In this document: piece by piece, positions 24,616-32,714 of the stretch
How positions within the stretch are numbered: position 1 is the stretch's first letter
How the letters are laid out: every line of letters begins with the position of its first letter
Assembly: GCA_947366105.1 (NCBI GenBank)
Contig: CANAZK010000012.1
Coordinates: 1 to 32,750, forward strand
Direction of reading: 5' to 3'
From: an uncultured Lachnospiraceae bacterium
GTDB taxonomy: Bacteria > Bacillota > Clostridia > Lachnospirales > Lachnospiraceae
DNA: 32,750 bases
Made by a program: the position numbers and the translations under genes
The notes under the pieces: model-generated
What the model was told of the DNA's origin: nothing
Database searches by the model: none
Seen by the model: the letters and a program-made list of their open reading frames with translations, nothing else

Positions 24616-25836
24616 CTATTTTATCTCCAGCTTCTCCTGCACAACCACGCAGCCCGCAAGATCGCCGATTACATTTACGCAGGTAGCCCCCATATCGCAG
24701 AGCGTATTAATACTGATATAAACACCCATGACGCCTGCCGGAAGTCCCGCCATTGCAGCAAGCGCCGCAAATGATGCAATCGCACCTCCCGGAATTCCCG
24801 GTGTCCCCACTGACAGAAGTACATTCGCCAAAAGCATTACTACCATAAGAGAAATACTTACATTGATTTCACACACATTTGCAAAGAACATAATCATAAA
24901 TGACATGAGAATCGAAACTGCGTCCATATTCACTATCGCTCCAAGCGGAATCACGATACTGCTTACTTTATTAGATACACCAAGCTCTTCTTCTACACAC
25001 CGCTTACTAATCGGAATTGTCGCCGAACTTGAACAGGTTCCGAATGCATTAAGCGCCGCCGGCATGATGGACTTGAAGAATTTGAACACACTGGTTTTTC
25101 CCATAAATTTAACTGCAAGCCCGTATACAATAAATGCAAATCCAAAGAATGCCACATACAAAATCGCAAGCTGTGTTGCCAGCGAAACGATTGTGGACGT
25201 TCCGTTTGCTTCTACCACCGGTACGATTGTACAAAATACACCAATCGGTGTAAAGTACATTACAATACTGATAACGCGCAGACACACTTCATTCAAGGAA
25301 TCAATTACTTTCAAAAGCGCCTCGCCCTTCTCGCCGACTGCAATTAAAGTAAATCCTACAATCATGGCAAACACAAGCACCTGAAGCATATTTCCCTCTG
25401 CAAATGCCTTTATGGGATTTGCCGGAATCAGACCTTTTAATGTATCAAGAATTCCGGTGAATTCTGAAGCTTGAATATCAGATGCCGCCATCTCGAACTT
25501 CACACCTTTCCCAAGTCCCATTATACGCGGAATAATCAGTCCTCCAAAACTCGCAATCCCTGTCGTCACAATGAAAAACAGCATTGCCCCGCCGGTAATT
25601 TTACCTGTTGTTCTCATATTACCGATACTTGCAGTTCCCATGACAATGGAACAAAATACCATTGGGAAAATCATCATGTTCAATGCATTCATATAAATGC
25701 CGCCAATTAAATCCGTCACTGTAAGAACCGGCGTAAATCTGTCTGCAAGAAAAAGTCCCGTCAAAATACCGAAAACGAGTCCGGTAAAAATTGCAGACGT
25801 AATATGTTTCTTGTACCACTCATAAAAATTTCTCAT
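24616..25836 (-). CDS. Dicarboxylate/amino acid:cation symporter (DAACS family)
   Basis: 406-aa transporter of the GltP/SstT fold, which imports glutamate, aspartate, serine or C4-dicarboxylates with Na+ or H+. Family blocks: MNALNMMIFPMVFCSIVMGTASIGN, the hairpin motif FGTCSSSATIPISKRC (the usual serine-rich loop), NMDAVSILMSF (NMDGT equivalent), GTPGIPGGAIASFAALAAMAGLPAGVMG, and CDMGATCVNVIGDLAGCVV. Eight helices and two re-entrant loops are expected. The ion and substrate cannot be fixed by eye. AAGGAGAG precedes the ATG. It is 48 bases after the 2H gene and may be co-transcribed with it. Confidence 0.93.
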   Translation of the reverse strand: MRNFYEWYKKHITSAIFTGLVFGILTGLFLADRFTPVLTVTDLIGGIYMNALNMMIFPMVFCSIVMGTASIGNMRTTGKITGGAMLFFIVTTGIASFGGLIIPRIMGLGKGVKFEMAASDIQASEFTGILDTLKGLIPANPIKAFAEGNMLQVLVFAMIVGFTLIAVGEKGEALLKVIDSLNEVCLRVISIVMYFTPIGVFCTIVPVVEANGTSTIVSLATQLAILYVAFFGFAFIVYGLAVKFMGKTSVFKFFKSIMPAALNAFGTCSSSATIPISKRCVEEELGVSNKVSSIVIPLGAIVNMDAVSILMSFMIMFFANVCEINVSISLMVVMLLANVLLSVGTPGIPGGAIASFAALAAMAGLPAGVMGVYISINTLCDMGATCVNVIGDLAGCVVVQEKLEIK

Positions 25837-25884
25837 TTGTCTCTCTCCTTAAGATATATTTTATCAACTTATACTCTGCTTTCA

Positions 25885-26412
25885 TCAGCCTTTCAACTCC
25901 ACCCGCATTAAGTCCCTGTGAGGATTAGGTTTTGCAAGTCCGATATATGCGGTCTCGCCTTCAAATGCTCCGAAGCTTTCCTGAAGTATCTGAAATGCCG
26001 TAAGCATCTGCTCCTTCGACAACGTCTTTCCAACCGTGGTGTGCGGAACCCATTGCAGCGGCCTATAAAACCTGTTGACCTCTGCCCCCTCGATGCCTGA
26101 AAGACAACCGTTAATCTCACAGGACAGCCCGTGCAGATACTTATTTAGAACGGGCATAATATAAATCACATACGGAAGAAACGTTCCTACTGAACACCAT
26201 GTAACAGAACCTCTTTCTAATTCCGCAAATTTCCTCTCCAAAATCTGTATAACCCTTTTTTCATCCCGTGTTTCAAATGCTGAAACAGTGATATGCGGCG
26301 GAACATTTCCGTGCGTCATAAATGTGTTCCTCGTCTTTTCTGCCACCGCATTAATATATCGTTGTATTCTTTTATTCGTTTCATCATCAAAATAAACTGA
26401 TACCAAATACAT
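25885..26412 (-). CDS. 2H phosphoesterase / 2'-5' RNA ligase-like protein
   Basis: 175 aa with the two defining HxTx motifs: H40-T42 in VPPHITVSAF and H124-T126 in WVPHTTVGKT, about 84 residues apart as in the family. Members open 2',3'-cyclic phosphates or join 2'-5' RNA ends; the bacterial cellular role is usually unknown. AGGCGG lies eight bases before the ATG, and a promoter with TATAAT lies upstream. It is divergent from the YczE-like gene. Confidence 0.88.
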   Translation of the reverse strand: MYLVSVYFDDETNKRIQRYINAVAEKTRNTFMTHGNVPPHITVSAFETRDEKRVIQILERKFAELERGSVTWCSVGTFLPYVIYIMPVLNKYLHGLSCEINGCLSGIEGAEVNRFYRPLQWVPHTTVGKTLSKEQMLTAFQILQESFGAFEGETAYIGLAKPNPHRDLMRVELKG

Positions 26413-26467
26413 AAACTATTCCGCCTTTATTTCACCTATCTATCTTCCCACTAACTATATGCATAAT

Positions 26468-26496
26468 ATTATAGCCGAAAAAACAAAATTTACCAA
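26468..26496 (-). promoter_or_regulatory. Promoter for the 2H phosphoesterase gene
   Basis: Minus strand TTGGTA, 17-base spacer, TATAAT, 55 bases before the ATG. It lies just beside the divergent promoter of the YczE-like gene. Confidence 0.6.
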
Positions 26497-26503
26497 TTCC
26501 CAA

Positions 26504-26532
26504 TTGCAAACTTTTTGCCCAAAGAGTATAAT
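26504..26532 (+). promoter_or_regulatory. Promoter for the YczE-like gene
   Basis: TTGCAA, 17-base spacer, TATAAT, 38 bases before the ATG. Back-to-back with the promoter of the 2H gene, 7 bases apart. Confidence 0.75.
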
Positions 26533-26570
26533 GCCTTTAGACTTAAAAAGAATAAAGGAATTTAAAAATC

Positions 26571-27215
26571 ATGAATTTAAAAATTAATTTGCGACAAATT
26601 GCATTACTGATTTTCGGACTGTCTGTTGCACATTTGGGTGTAACCTTTTTCATACAGTCCGACTTGGGAGCCGATCCGTTCAACGTGCTTGTCCAAGGAA
26701 TTTTCAGAAGTCTCCCTCTGCCGGATGCATTTCAGTGGAGCCACGGAAGAACACACATTATGATATCACTTATTATCATACTTGCACTGTTGATAATCGA
26801 CAGAAGCTACATAAAAATCGGAACCGTTATCTGTATGATACTTGGCGGACCAATTATTGACATATTCACACTGCTTCTTGGGGATTTCCTCAACAGCGTA
26901 CTTTCAATGCCTTTACGCGTACTCATGCTGGTTGCAGGGTGCATCATCTTAGCGCTGGGCATGACTATCGTTATTAAATCCGAAGCCGGAACCGGTCCTA
27001 ATGACCTTGTTGCAATTGTGATAAGCGACAAGTCAAAAAAAGCCTTTGGCATTATCCGTATTCTTACAGACGTCTGTTTTGTGGCAGTCGGTTTTATACT
27101 TGGCGGCACCTTTGGAGCTGGAACCATTGTCTGCGCATTTATCGTTGGACCTGTGGCGCAGATTTTCATGCCGTATGCAGAAAAATTCTGTAAATGGGGC
27201 ATGGGAAATAAATAG
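26571..27215 (+). CDS. YczE/YyaS/YitT-family membrane protein
   Basis: 214-aa integral membrane protein with about five to six helices. It opens NLRQIALLIFGLSVAHLGVTFFIQSDLGADPFNVLVQGI, and the later KSEAGTGPNDLVAIVISDK ... FGIIRILTDVCFVAVGFILGG is the family hallmark (GxGPxD followed by R-D/E). In Bacillus, yczE lies by the surfactin locus and is needed for lipopeptide output, but the molecular function of the family is unsettled. AAAGGAA precedes the ATG. It stands alone, ending 44 bases from the convergent sortase gene. Confidence 0.88.
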   Translation: MNLKINLRQIALLIFGLSVAHLGVTFFIQSDLGADPFNVLVQGIFRSLPLPDAFQWSHGRTHIMISLIIILALLIIDRSYIKIGTVICMILGGPIIDIFTLLLGDFLNSVLSMPLRVLMLVAGCIILALGMTIVIKSEAGTGPNDLVAIVISDKSKKAFGIIRILTDVCFVAVGFILGGTFGAGTIVCAFIVGPVAQIFMPYAEKFCKWGMGNK

Positions 27216-27259
27216 CATTCTTTCACTGCCTGTTTCCAGTGTCGCCTTCCCCGCCCTTA

Positions 27260-28000
27260 CTACTCGCTTACCCTTACTGCATGGATCAGAAATCTGTCCT
27301 CGTTTCCTGCCGCCGTACACGTAGAGAGACTTACAATCTGTGACTGCGCCGTCACATTAATATCTATCTGATAATTTGATTCCGCTCTGATTTTCTCAAT
27401 ATAGCGTACATATTCTTCCTCCGAATTGTACACTTTCTTATAACTGTCTGACGTACTTTTCACGACCCCCGCAGAAAATACTTTGTATTTCCTCTCATAT
27501 CCGTCCGGCGTGTAAATATAAAAATAAGGATGTTCTTCACAGAAAGATTTTTCCGCGTACTCCTCCAGTTTTCCGAACATGCTTCCGTTATTCATACGAT
27601 GTCCGTAGATAAATGTATTTTTGTCTGAAAAATCTCCCGCATTCTCCATATCTACGAACAAGGTTCCGTATGAATTTTCAACATATCCAAAAGTCTTAGT
27701 TAAATATTCCTGATTATCCTTACTATGCACAACCGGATAACTGATAACCTCCGGCTCCTCAAACCGAATCCATGCGACCACATCCGGATTCATTTCTCTC
27801 AGCTTTTCAAAATCTACTGTAAACTCCTCTTCCTGATTAATTACAAGATCTTGAATTTTCTTATATTCATCAGTCCCTTTCTTGTAAGAAGAAAGTATTT
27901 TATAAAGCTGGAATGCCGAGAATGATAATACACAGACTGCTGCTGCCAGTATAATCCATGTCAGCACACTCCCTTTTCTTTTCCTTTGTTTACGTTTCAT
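27260..28000 (-). CDS. srtB: Class B sortase
   Basis: 246-aa membrane-anchored transpeptidase that joins surface proteins to peptidoglycan. One N-terminal helix (VLTWIILAAAVCVLSFSAFQLY) follows a very basic lead MKRKQRKRKG. The sortase fold begins near FEKLREMNPDVVAWIRFEEPEVISYPVVHSKDNQEYL (SrtB signature). The catalytic triad is complete: H134 in IYGHRMNNGSMFGKL, C228 in LSTCTAAGNEDRFLIHA and R236. No protein with a recognisable sorting signal (such as NPQTN or PPKTG with a hydrophobic tail) lies in the window. It is 18 bases after the TIM-barrel gene, with GAAGGGAA upstream, so it is probably co-transcribed. Confidence 0.94.
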   Translation of the reverse strand: MKRKQRKRKGSVLTWIILAAAVCVLSFSAFQLYKILSSYKKGTDEYKKIQDLVINQEEEFTVDFEKLREMNPDVVAWIRFEEPEVISYPVVHSKDNQEYLTKTFGYVENSYGTLFVDMENAGDFSDKNTFIYGHRMNNGSMFGKLEEYAEKSFCEEHPYFYIYTPDGYERKYKVFSAGVVKSTSDSYKKVYNSEEEYVRYIEKIRAESNYQIDINVTAQSQIVSLSTCTAAGNEDRFLIHAVRVSE

Positions 28001-28018
28001 AATTTCAACTTTCCCTTC

Positions 28019-28915
28019 TTAAAATTTTCTCCCATTACTCCACATTTGATTTAGCCGTTCTCCCGCTTCATATGCTCTAGCAAGATATTCCTTTTCGTCT
28101 TCCTTACAGCCTCCCACTTCCATTGTAAGCGGAAGTTCATACGCCGATTCCGAGAGTGCACTCATTACCTCTGCCCAGTCGATATCCCCCTCTCCCGGGA
28201 GCATATGATAATCCACCGTACCATAATTATCATGTAAGTGTACAGAATAAATTCTCTCGCCATATCTTCTGATAATCTCCGGCATGCGTTCTCGCCAAAG
28301 CATATAAGCATGTCCTGTATCAAAACAGAATCCTAAGAACCTTGAAGGATACTTTTCCATCACCCAGTCCCATTGCTGCGTCATATATTTTTCCGGCATG
28401 TCAAACATATTCTCAATGCAGATTCTGACGCCTTTTTCTAAACAATACGGCATAAGCTCATCCATTGATTTTTCTATATTTTCATAGAATTCCACTGTTG
28501 TTAATTCCCCTTTTTGAATGGAGATAAACGGCACATACAAGTGCAGTACAATTTCTGCCGCGCCAATAAAAGCCGCCAAATCAACTCTGTTCTTAATCAG
28601 CTCTACTCCCGCTTTTCTGCAGCATTCACGGCTGGCTGTATAATCTCGTCTGTACTGTGCGCCGCGGACATTTACGTCTCTTTTAGTTCCTTTCGATGCA
28701 TGAAGCGACTTCGCCTTTAAATGACAGCATTCCATCCATTCCTTTATCTGCTCCATTTCATATTTCGAATACGTATAATCTCCATCCCACTCATGACACC
28801 AGTGTATATGGGAAAATCCGGCTTCTGCTATATTCTTCAGAAGCCGTTCAACATCCTCAAATCCTGCACTTTCCCCATGAAAATCCGTCGCAATCGCAAG
28901 TTCTGTTTTACTCAT
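28019..28915 (-). CDS. Sugar phosphate isomerase/epimerase family protein (xylose isomerase-like TIM barrel)
   Basis: 298 aa of the AP-endonuclease-2 fold. Metal-ligand motifs stand in order: GVRICIENMFDMPEK (Glu), GFCFDTGHAYML (Asp/His), YSVHLHDNYGTVDYHMLPGEGDIDW (His-Asp and His) and LTMEVGGCKEDEKEY (Glu). The N-terminal GFSHIHWCHEW is also typical. Such enzymes isomerise or epimerise keto-sugars, inositol derivatives or related compounds; the substrate is unknown. GGGAGA lies eight bases before the ATG. It lies between a YeiH-type gene (25 bases) and a sortase gene (18 bases). Confidence 0.9.
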   Translation of the reverse strand: MSKTELAIATDFHGESAGFEDVERLLKNIAEAGFSHIHWCHEWDGDYTYSKYEMEQIKEWMECCHLKAKSLHASKGTKRDVNVRGAQYRRDYTASRECCRKAGVELIKNRVDLAAFIGAAEIVLHLYVPFISIQKGELTTVEFYENIEKSMDELMPYCLEKGVRICIENMFDMPEKYMTQQWDWVMEKYPSRFLGFCFDTGHAYMLWRERMPEIIRRYGERIYSVHLHDNYGTVDYHMLPGEGDIDWAEVMSALSESAYELPLTMEVGGCKEDEKEYLARAYEAGERLNQMWSNGRKF

Positions 28916-28940
28916 ATTCTATCTCCCGTCTCCCAACTGC

Positions 28941-29972
28941 CTACCATATTCCAAGCACATGCTGCATTGCAAGACTCACCAGTGTAATTCCTGCCCAACA
29001 CGCCATTCCCATCAAAATAGGCTTGCCGCCGTTTTTGATAAGTTTCACAATATTTGTATTCAATCCGATTGCCGCCATCGCCATAATTATAAAAAACTTC
29101 GACAGATCTTTAAGCGGTGCAAACACCTCTGCGGACACCCCCATAGATACGGCAATTGTAGTCACAACAGAAGCTCCTACAAAAAATAAAATAAAAAACG
29201 GAAATACTTTTTTCATGGATACCTTTTCCGCCCCTGCATTTTCTGCCTTTCGCGCCCAAAGGAATGCCAACGCCAAAGTGATCGGTATAATTATAAGAGT
29301 TCTTGTAAGCTTTACTGTTACCGCTTTGTCAAGCGTTGCACTTCTAAGCCCATACATACTGTCCCATGTGGATGCTGCCGCCGTTACCGAAGACGTATCA
29401 TTAATCGCCGTTCCCGCAAATATTCCAAATGCCTCCCCGGAAGTCCGTGAGAATTCAAGCATTGTGCCAAACGCAGGGAATAAAACCGCCGCCAGCACAT
29501 TAAAGAAAAAGATAACGGAAATCGCCTGTGCCACCTCCTCGTCATCCGCATCTATGACCGGCGCTGTGGCTGCAATCGCAGAACCGCCGCAGATGGACGA
29601 ACCTACGCCGATAAGTATTGAAATCTTTTCAGGAATATGTATCACACGATGCAGCACATACGCAATAACAAGCGAAACTGTAACCGTGGATAAAATAATC
29701 GGAAGAGATTGTTTCCCCGTCTGCAGAATTACCTGCAGATTCAAGCCAAACCCAAGCAGGATAACTGCATACTGCAGGATTTTCTTAGATGTATATTTAA
29801 TCCCACTCTCCAATTTCCCCTTCTCTTTTATAAAAATTGTAATCACCATGCCTGCAATTATTGCAATTACAGGTCCCCCTGCAATAGGAAATTTATTTCC
29901 CAATAACCATGCCAAAACTGCAATGATAAAGCACAATAATATTCCCCAACCATTCTTTTTCACAAAACTCAT
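28941..29972 (-). CDS. YeiH-family putative sulfate/anion exporter
   Basis: 343-aa membrane protein with about ten helices, of the YeiH/Cons_hypoth698 family (PF03601). Landmarks: KKILQYAVILLGFGLNLQVILQTG, the highly conserved IGVGSSICGGSAIAATAPVIDADDEEVAQAISVIFFFNVLAAVLFP, GTAINDTSSVTAAAS and the end ILMGMACWAGITLVSLAMQHVLGIW. Some members have been linked to taurine-derived sulfate export; in E. coli the role is unknown. AAAGGAA precedes the ATG. It heads a possible three-gene operon, with its own promoter at 30007-30035. Confidence 0.92.
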   Translation of the reverse strand: MSFVKKNGWGILLCFIIAVLAWLLGNKFPIAGGPVIAIIAGMVITIFIKEKGKLESGIKYTSKKILQYAVILLGFGLNLQVILQTGKQSLPIILSTVTVSLVIAYVLHRVIHIPEKISILIGVGSSICGGSAIAATAPVIDADDEEVAQAISVIFFFNVLAAVLFPAFGTMLEFSRTSGEAFGIFAGTAINDTSSVTAAASTWDSMYGLRSATLDKAVTVKLTRTLIIIPITLALAFLWARKAENAGAEKVSMKKVFPFFILFFVGASVVTTIAVSMGVSAEVFAPLKDLSKFFIIMAMAAIGLNTNIVKLIKNGGKPILMGMACWAGITLVSLAMQHVLGIW

Positions 29973-30006
29973 AACATTCCTTTCCCTTTCTTTCTAGTCT
30001 GTTTCA

Positions 30007-30035
30007 AGTATAACATCTAACAAGCAGATACGCAA
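30007..30035 (-). promoter_or_regulatory. Promoter for the YeiH-TIM-sortase genes
   Basis: Minus strand TTGCGT, 17-base spacer, TATACT, 35 bases before the YeiH ATG and just downstream of repeat copy B, which would insulate it from the ABC operon. Confidence 0.65.
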
Positions 30036-30077
30036 ACTCAACTGAGAATACAGTAAAATTGCACTTTGGGACACCCC

Positions 30078-30135
30078 AAAACTTCATTGGGGACGTAGTA
30101 AAACTACACTTTGCTACGTCCCCAATGATAGTTTT
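30078..30135. repeat. Copy B of the GGGGACGTAG palindromic repeat; terminator of the ABC operon
   Basis: CATTGGGGACGTAG (30085-30098) pairs exactly with CTACGTCCCCAATG (30114-30127); the stem extends outward through AAAACT/AGTTTT with one bulge. The 35-base core has the same length as copy A and, read in inverted orientation, 29 of 35 bases agree. The stop codon of the ABC permease (30134-30136) is at its edge. Next to it, 30052-30078 (AGTAAAATTGCACTTTG...CCCCA) looks like a decayed tandem half-copy of 30097-30124. Confidence 0.85.
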
Positions 30136-30931
30136 AAGACCCGCTTGATTTGTAATGTCTGACTCCAAACCTCCAAAATGCATATGCCAAAACAAGAAAC
30201 CAACACGCTGCAAACGGAAGAAACATGTATACCATAGTTTCTCTTCTGCCTAATACATACAATAACGGATAATATTGTATCAGTGCATATGGTACAATAA
30301 AAGTAGTAAAAATAAGCATCTTCTGTCCATATACCCCTATCGGATATTTTCCAAACTCTCTTGCGCCGTCTGTAAATATATTCATAAACTCCAATCCTTC
30401 CAGCGTAAAGAAGCAGAAGGAAGCATGAATAATAAAAAGACCGGTAAAAACGGCTGTCCCTCCGATAATCATAAATGTAACCGTAAGTATTTTTGCAAAA
30501 TTCCACTCTATGCCGCAGTGCCGTACTCCGTATACAAACATAATAACCGACTGAAGCATTCTGCCAATTCTCGTAAGCTCAAATTTACTTCCAAGTACCT
30601 GAAGCATTTCATTTTGCGGACGGACCAGCACTCTGTCGAACTCCCCGGTTCGCACCATTCCCGAAAAGACATCAAATCCACGCACAAACATTTCCGCCGT
30701 CGAAAACTCTAACAGCACAATCGAAAAGCATAATAATACTTCACTGTAAGTAAATCCTTCTACTTTTGAAAATCTTTGAAACATGAAAAAGATACCCAAA
30801 AACACATTGAAAGATATCAGGAACTGTCCGATTGTTGTCAGAAAAAATGATGTTTTATACTGCATGATACACCGCACATTTATCTCCACATAATGCATAT
30901 ACAGTTTGAGCGATTTTCTGATTTTTCTCAT
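30134..30931 (-). CDS. ABC-2 transporter permease, second of pair (DUF990-type)
   Basis: About 265 aa with six predicted helices. MRKIRKSLKLYMHYVEINVRCIMQYKTSFFLTTIGQFLISFNVFLGIFFMFQRF and GFDVFSGMVRTGEFDRVLVRPQNEMLQVLGSKFELTRIGRMLQS are typical of the ABC-2 family (PF06182). The track start at 30955 is early; ATG at 30931 fits the family start, with GGGAGG eight bases upstream and only four bases after the stop of the partner permease. It forms a heterodimer channel with the next permease. Substrate unknown. Confidence 0.9.
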   Translation of the reverse strand: MRKIRKSLKLYMHYVEINVRCIMQYKTSFFLTTIGQFLISFNVFLGIFFMFQRFSKVEGFTYSEVLLCFSIVLLEFSTAEMFVRGFDVFSGMVRTGEFDRVLVRPQNEMLQVLGSKFELTRIGRMLQSVIMFVYGVRHCGIEWNFAKILTVTFMIIGGTAVFTGLFIIHASFCFFTLEGLEFMNIFTDGAREFGKYPIGVYGQKMLIFTTFIVPYALIQYYPLLYVLGRRETMVYMFLPFAACWFLVLAYAFWRFGVRHYKSSGS

Positions 30932-30935
30932 CCTC

Positions 30936-31739
30936 CTAACCTCCCAGCACCACAATGTGTCTTTCCGCCTTCTTACAAAGCATTTTTCCTGCCGCCGTCA
31001 CAACCACCAGCCAAAACACCTGCAATATAACCGCATTTCTCATTTCGTCCACACTCATGCTTCCGCTGTAAATACGAAACGGCACATTCTGCATAGATGC
31101 AAACGGCAGTATTTCCATAATTTTCTGAAGCCTTTCCGGGAAAAACGGCAGCGGAATAACCGCGCCCGCGAAAAACTCTGATGCCGATATGAATAACATT
31201 CTAAGTCCCATTGATGATATCGTAAAAAACGTCAGCATATATACCATCATGCAAAGTGATACTGCCACGGCAAGCCCCAAAAACATCGTTATTATAAAAA
31301 GGGCAAAATTTCCCATGCCTGCCGGCATTGTAATCCCATAAGGTTTTGGCAGAAACACCGCAACGAAAAGTATTGGAAAACACCGTAATACTGCCATCGA
31401 CATCCTTTTTGCCATACTTCTGAAAAACCACAAATTATAGATATCAATCGGCCTGCAAAGCTCATACACAACATTCCCGCTTAGAATCATGTCAAAAATT
31501 TCGTTTTCCATCATCCATGCCATATAAAATGCCAAGAACGCCTGCTGCAGCCATATATAAGAAGATGTTGCCGAAAAACTCATAGGAAACGCACCCGCAT
31601 CTGCCTTGTAAAAGGCGCGGAATATCATAATCTCCATTCCTCCCCACACAAACTGCGTCACAATTCCGGCAATCGCTGCAGTCCGGTACTGCATCCCCGT
31701 AATAAACCGCAGCCGAAACAAAGATAAATATTTCTTCAT
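30936..31739 (-). CDS. ABC-2 transporter permease, first of pair (DUF990-type)
   Basis: 267 aa with about six helices: FRLRFITGMQYRTAAIAGIVTQFVWGGMEIMIFRAFY at the start, IFDMILSGNVVYELCRPIDIYNLWFFRSMAKRMSMAVLRCFPILFVAVFLP in the middle and the final HIVVLGG. It is the paralogous half of the permease pair. The gap to the ATPase gene is 9 bases, with GGAGGGCAG before the ATG. These ABC-2 modules are annotated as exporters of unknown substrate. Confidence 0.9.
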   Translation of the reverse strand: MKKYLSLFRLRFITGMQYRTAAIAGIVTQFVWGGMEIMIFRAFYKADAGAFPMSFSATSSYIWLQQAFLAFYMAWMMENEIFDMILSGNVVYELCRPIDIYNLWFFRSMAKRMSMAVLRCFPILFVAVFLPKPYGITMPAGMGNFALFIITMFLGLAVAVSLCMMVYMLTFFTISSMGLRMLFISASEFFAGAVIPLPFFPERLQKIMEILPFASMQNVPFRIYSGSMSVDEMRNAVILQVFWLVVVTAAGKMLCKKAERHIVVLGG

Positions 31740-31748
31740 ACTGCCCTC

Positions 31749-32537
31749 CTATATATCATAGGAACAATATAGTTCCGCCACTGTCTCGTCAATATTTTCA
31801 TTTCCATGCTTAATGTCTTCAAGCGTCCCGTCAAGCAGTATCTTTCCTTTTCCAATCAGCAGAATACGGCTTGCCAATGCCTCTATATCCTGCATATCAT
31901 GAGTCGTCAAAATCACAGTTGTGCCGTTTACCTTATTTTGCTTCAGAATAAAATCACGCACCGCTAGTTTGGAAACCGCGTCAAGCCCAATCGTCGGCTC
32001 GTCTAAAAACAGAATCCTGGGACGATGTAATAGAGATGCCGCAATCTCACAACGCATTCTCTGACCTAATGATAACTGACGTGCCGGAGAACGCAGCAGC
32101 TCCTTTAAATCCAACAACTCTGTCAGTTCTTCAAGACTTTGTTTATAAAGGGTATTTGAAATAGAATAGATATCTTTCAATAATTCAAAAGAATCTATGA
32201 CAGGAACATCCCACCACAGCTGGGAACGCTGCCCAAACACAACGCCAATCTCCCTCACATGTTCAATCCTGTTCTTGTATGGGATTCTCCCGTCTACAAG
32301 AACCCGGCCGCTGTCCGGTGTCAATATCCCGCTTAGAATTTTAATCGTAGAGCTTTTACCCGCCCCATTGGGTCCGATGTAGCCCACCATCTCTCCGTCA
32401 TCAATGGTAAAACACACATCATTCAGAGCATGAATCTCCTCATACTCCCGGTGAAAAAGCGCTTTTACCGCCTCACCGAAACCTGCATTTCTCTTTGCAA
32501 TCTTATACGATTTGCATACATGTTCCATCGTAATCAT
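31749..32537 (-). CDS. ABC transporter ATP-binding protein with shortened C-terminal region
   Basis: 262 aa. The family lead MITMEHVCKSYKIAKRNAGFGEAVKALFHREYEEIHALNDV is followed by Walker A GPNGAGKSST, Q-loop VVFGQRSQLWWDVPVIDSFELLKDIY, signature LSLGQRMR, Walker B ILFLDEPTIGLD and switch TTHDM. ATPases paired with these permeases are usually about 320-330 aa, with some 60 residues between DG-LE-IK and a closing NIDETVAELY-like helix. Here DGTLEDIKHGNENIDETVAELYCSYDI joins the two directly, as if the accessory domain had been deleted in frame. Catalytic motifs are intact. AGGAGG lies before the ATG. Confidence 0.92.
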   Translation of the reverse strand: MITMEHVCKSYKIAKRNAGFGEAVKALFHREYEEIHALNDVCFTIDDGEMVGYIGPNGAGKSSTIKILSGILTPDSGRVLVDGRIPYKNRIEHVREIGVVFGQRSQLWWDVPVIDSFELLKDIYSISNTLYKQSLEELTELLDLKELLRSPARQLSLGQRMRCEIAASLLHRPRILFLDEPTIGLDAVSKLAVRDFILKQNKVNGTTVILTTHDMQDIEALASRILLIGKGKILLDGTLEDIKHGNENIDETVAELYCSYDI

Positions 32538-32597
32538 TACTGCTTCCTCCTGGTAGTTATATTTTCATATCTTGCCAAGTCGGTCTGGCTCTGCCGG

Positions 32598-32627
32598 ATT
32601 TTACCGGTCAGATACCGAAGGTAAAAT
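32598..32627. promoter_or_regulatory. Inverted repeat in the leader of the ABC operon
   Basis: ATTTTACC (32598-32605) and GGTAAAAT (32620-32627) are perfect arms with a 14-base spacer in the roughly 115-base leader between promoter and ATG. It could be a protein-binding site or RNA hairpin. The rest of 32538-32750 shows no gene. Confidence 0.4.
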
Positions 32628-32658
32628 ATCCAGTTGTACCTCTTGCGAAGTTCCTTTC

Positions 32659-32686
32659 ATTATATCATGTCTCCGTCGGCTGTCAA
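32659..32686 (-). promoter_or_regulatory. Near-consensus sigma-A promoter of the ABC operon
   Basis: Minus strand TTGACA, 16-base spacer, TATAAT, both hexamers perfect. It drives the ATPase-permease-permease operon with a long leader of about 115 bases. Confidence 0.85.
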
Positions 32687-32714
32687 CATAATCAGAACTT
32701 GAGTTTCCGCAGAT

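Noticed and set aside
24728-25384. 218-aa plus-strand ORF opposite the symporter
   Set aside because: Antisense shadow of a well-conserved membrane transporter.
27216-27259. Terminator between the YczE-like gene and the sortase gene
   Set aside because: Only a 5-bp CACTG/CAGTG stem without a T-run.
28696-29997. 433-aa plus-strand ORF opposite the YeiH and TIM-barrel genes
   Set aside because: It is antisense to two genes with clear family motifs, has biased Ile/Ser/Thr/Pro composition typical of shadow frames and no recognisable domain.
30004-30213. 69-aa ORF across repeat copy B
   Set aside because: Mostly repeat sequence; it shares a peptide with the ORF over copy A only because the repeat is shared.
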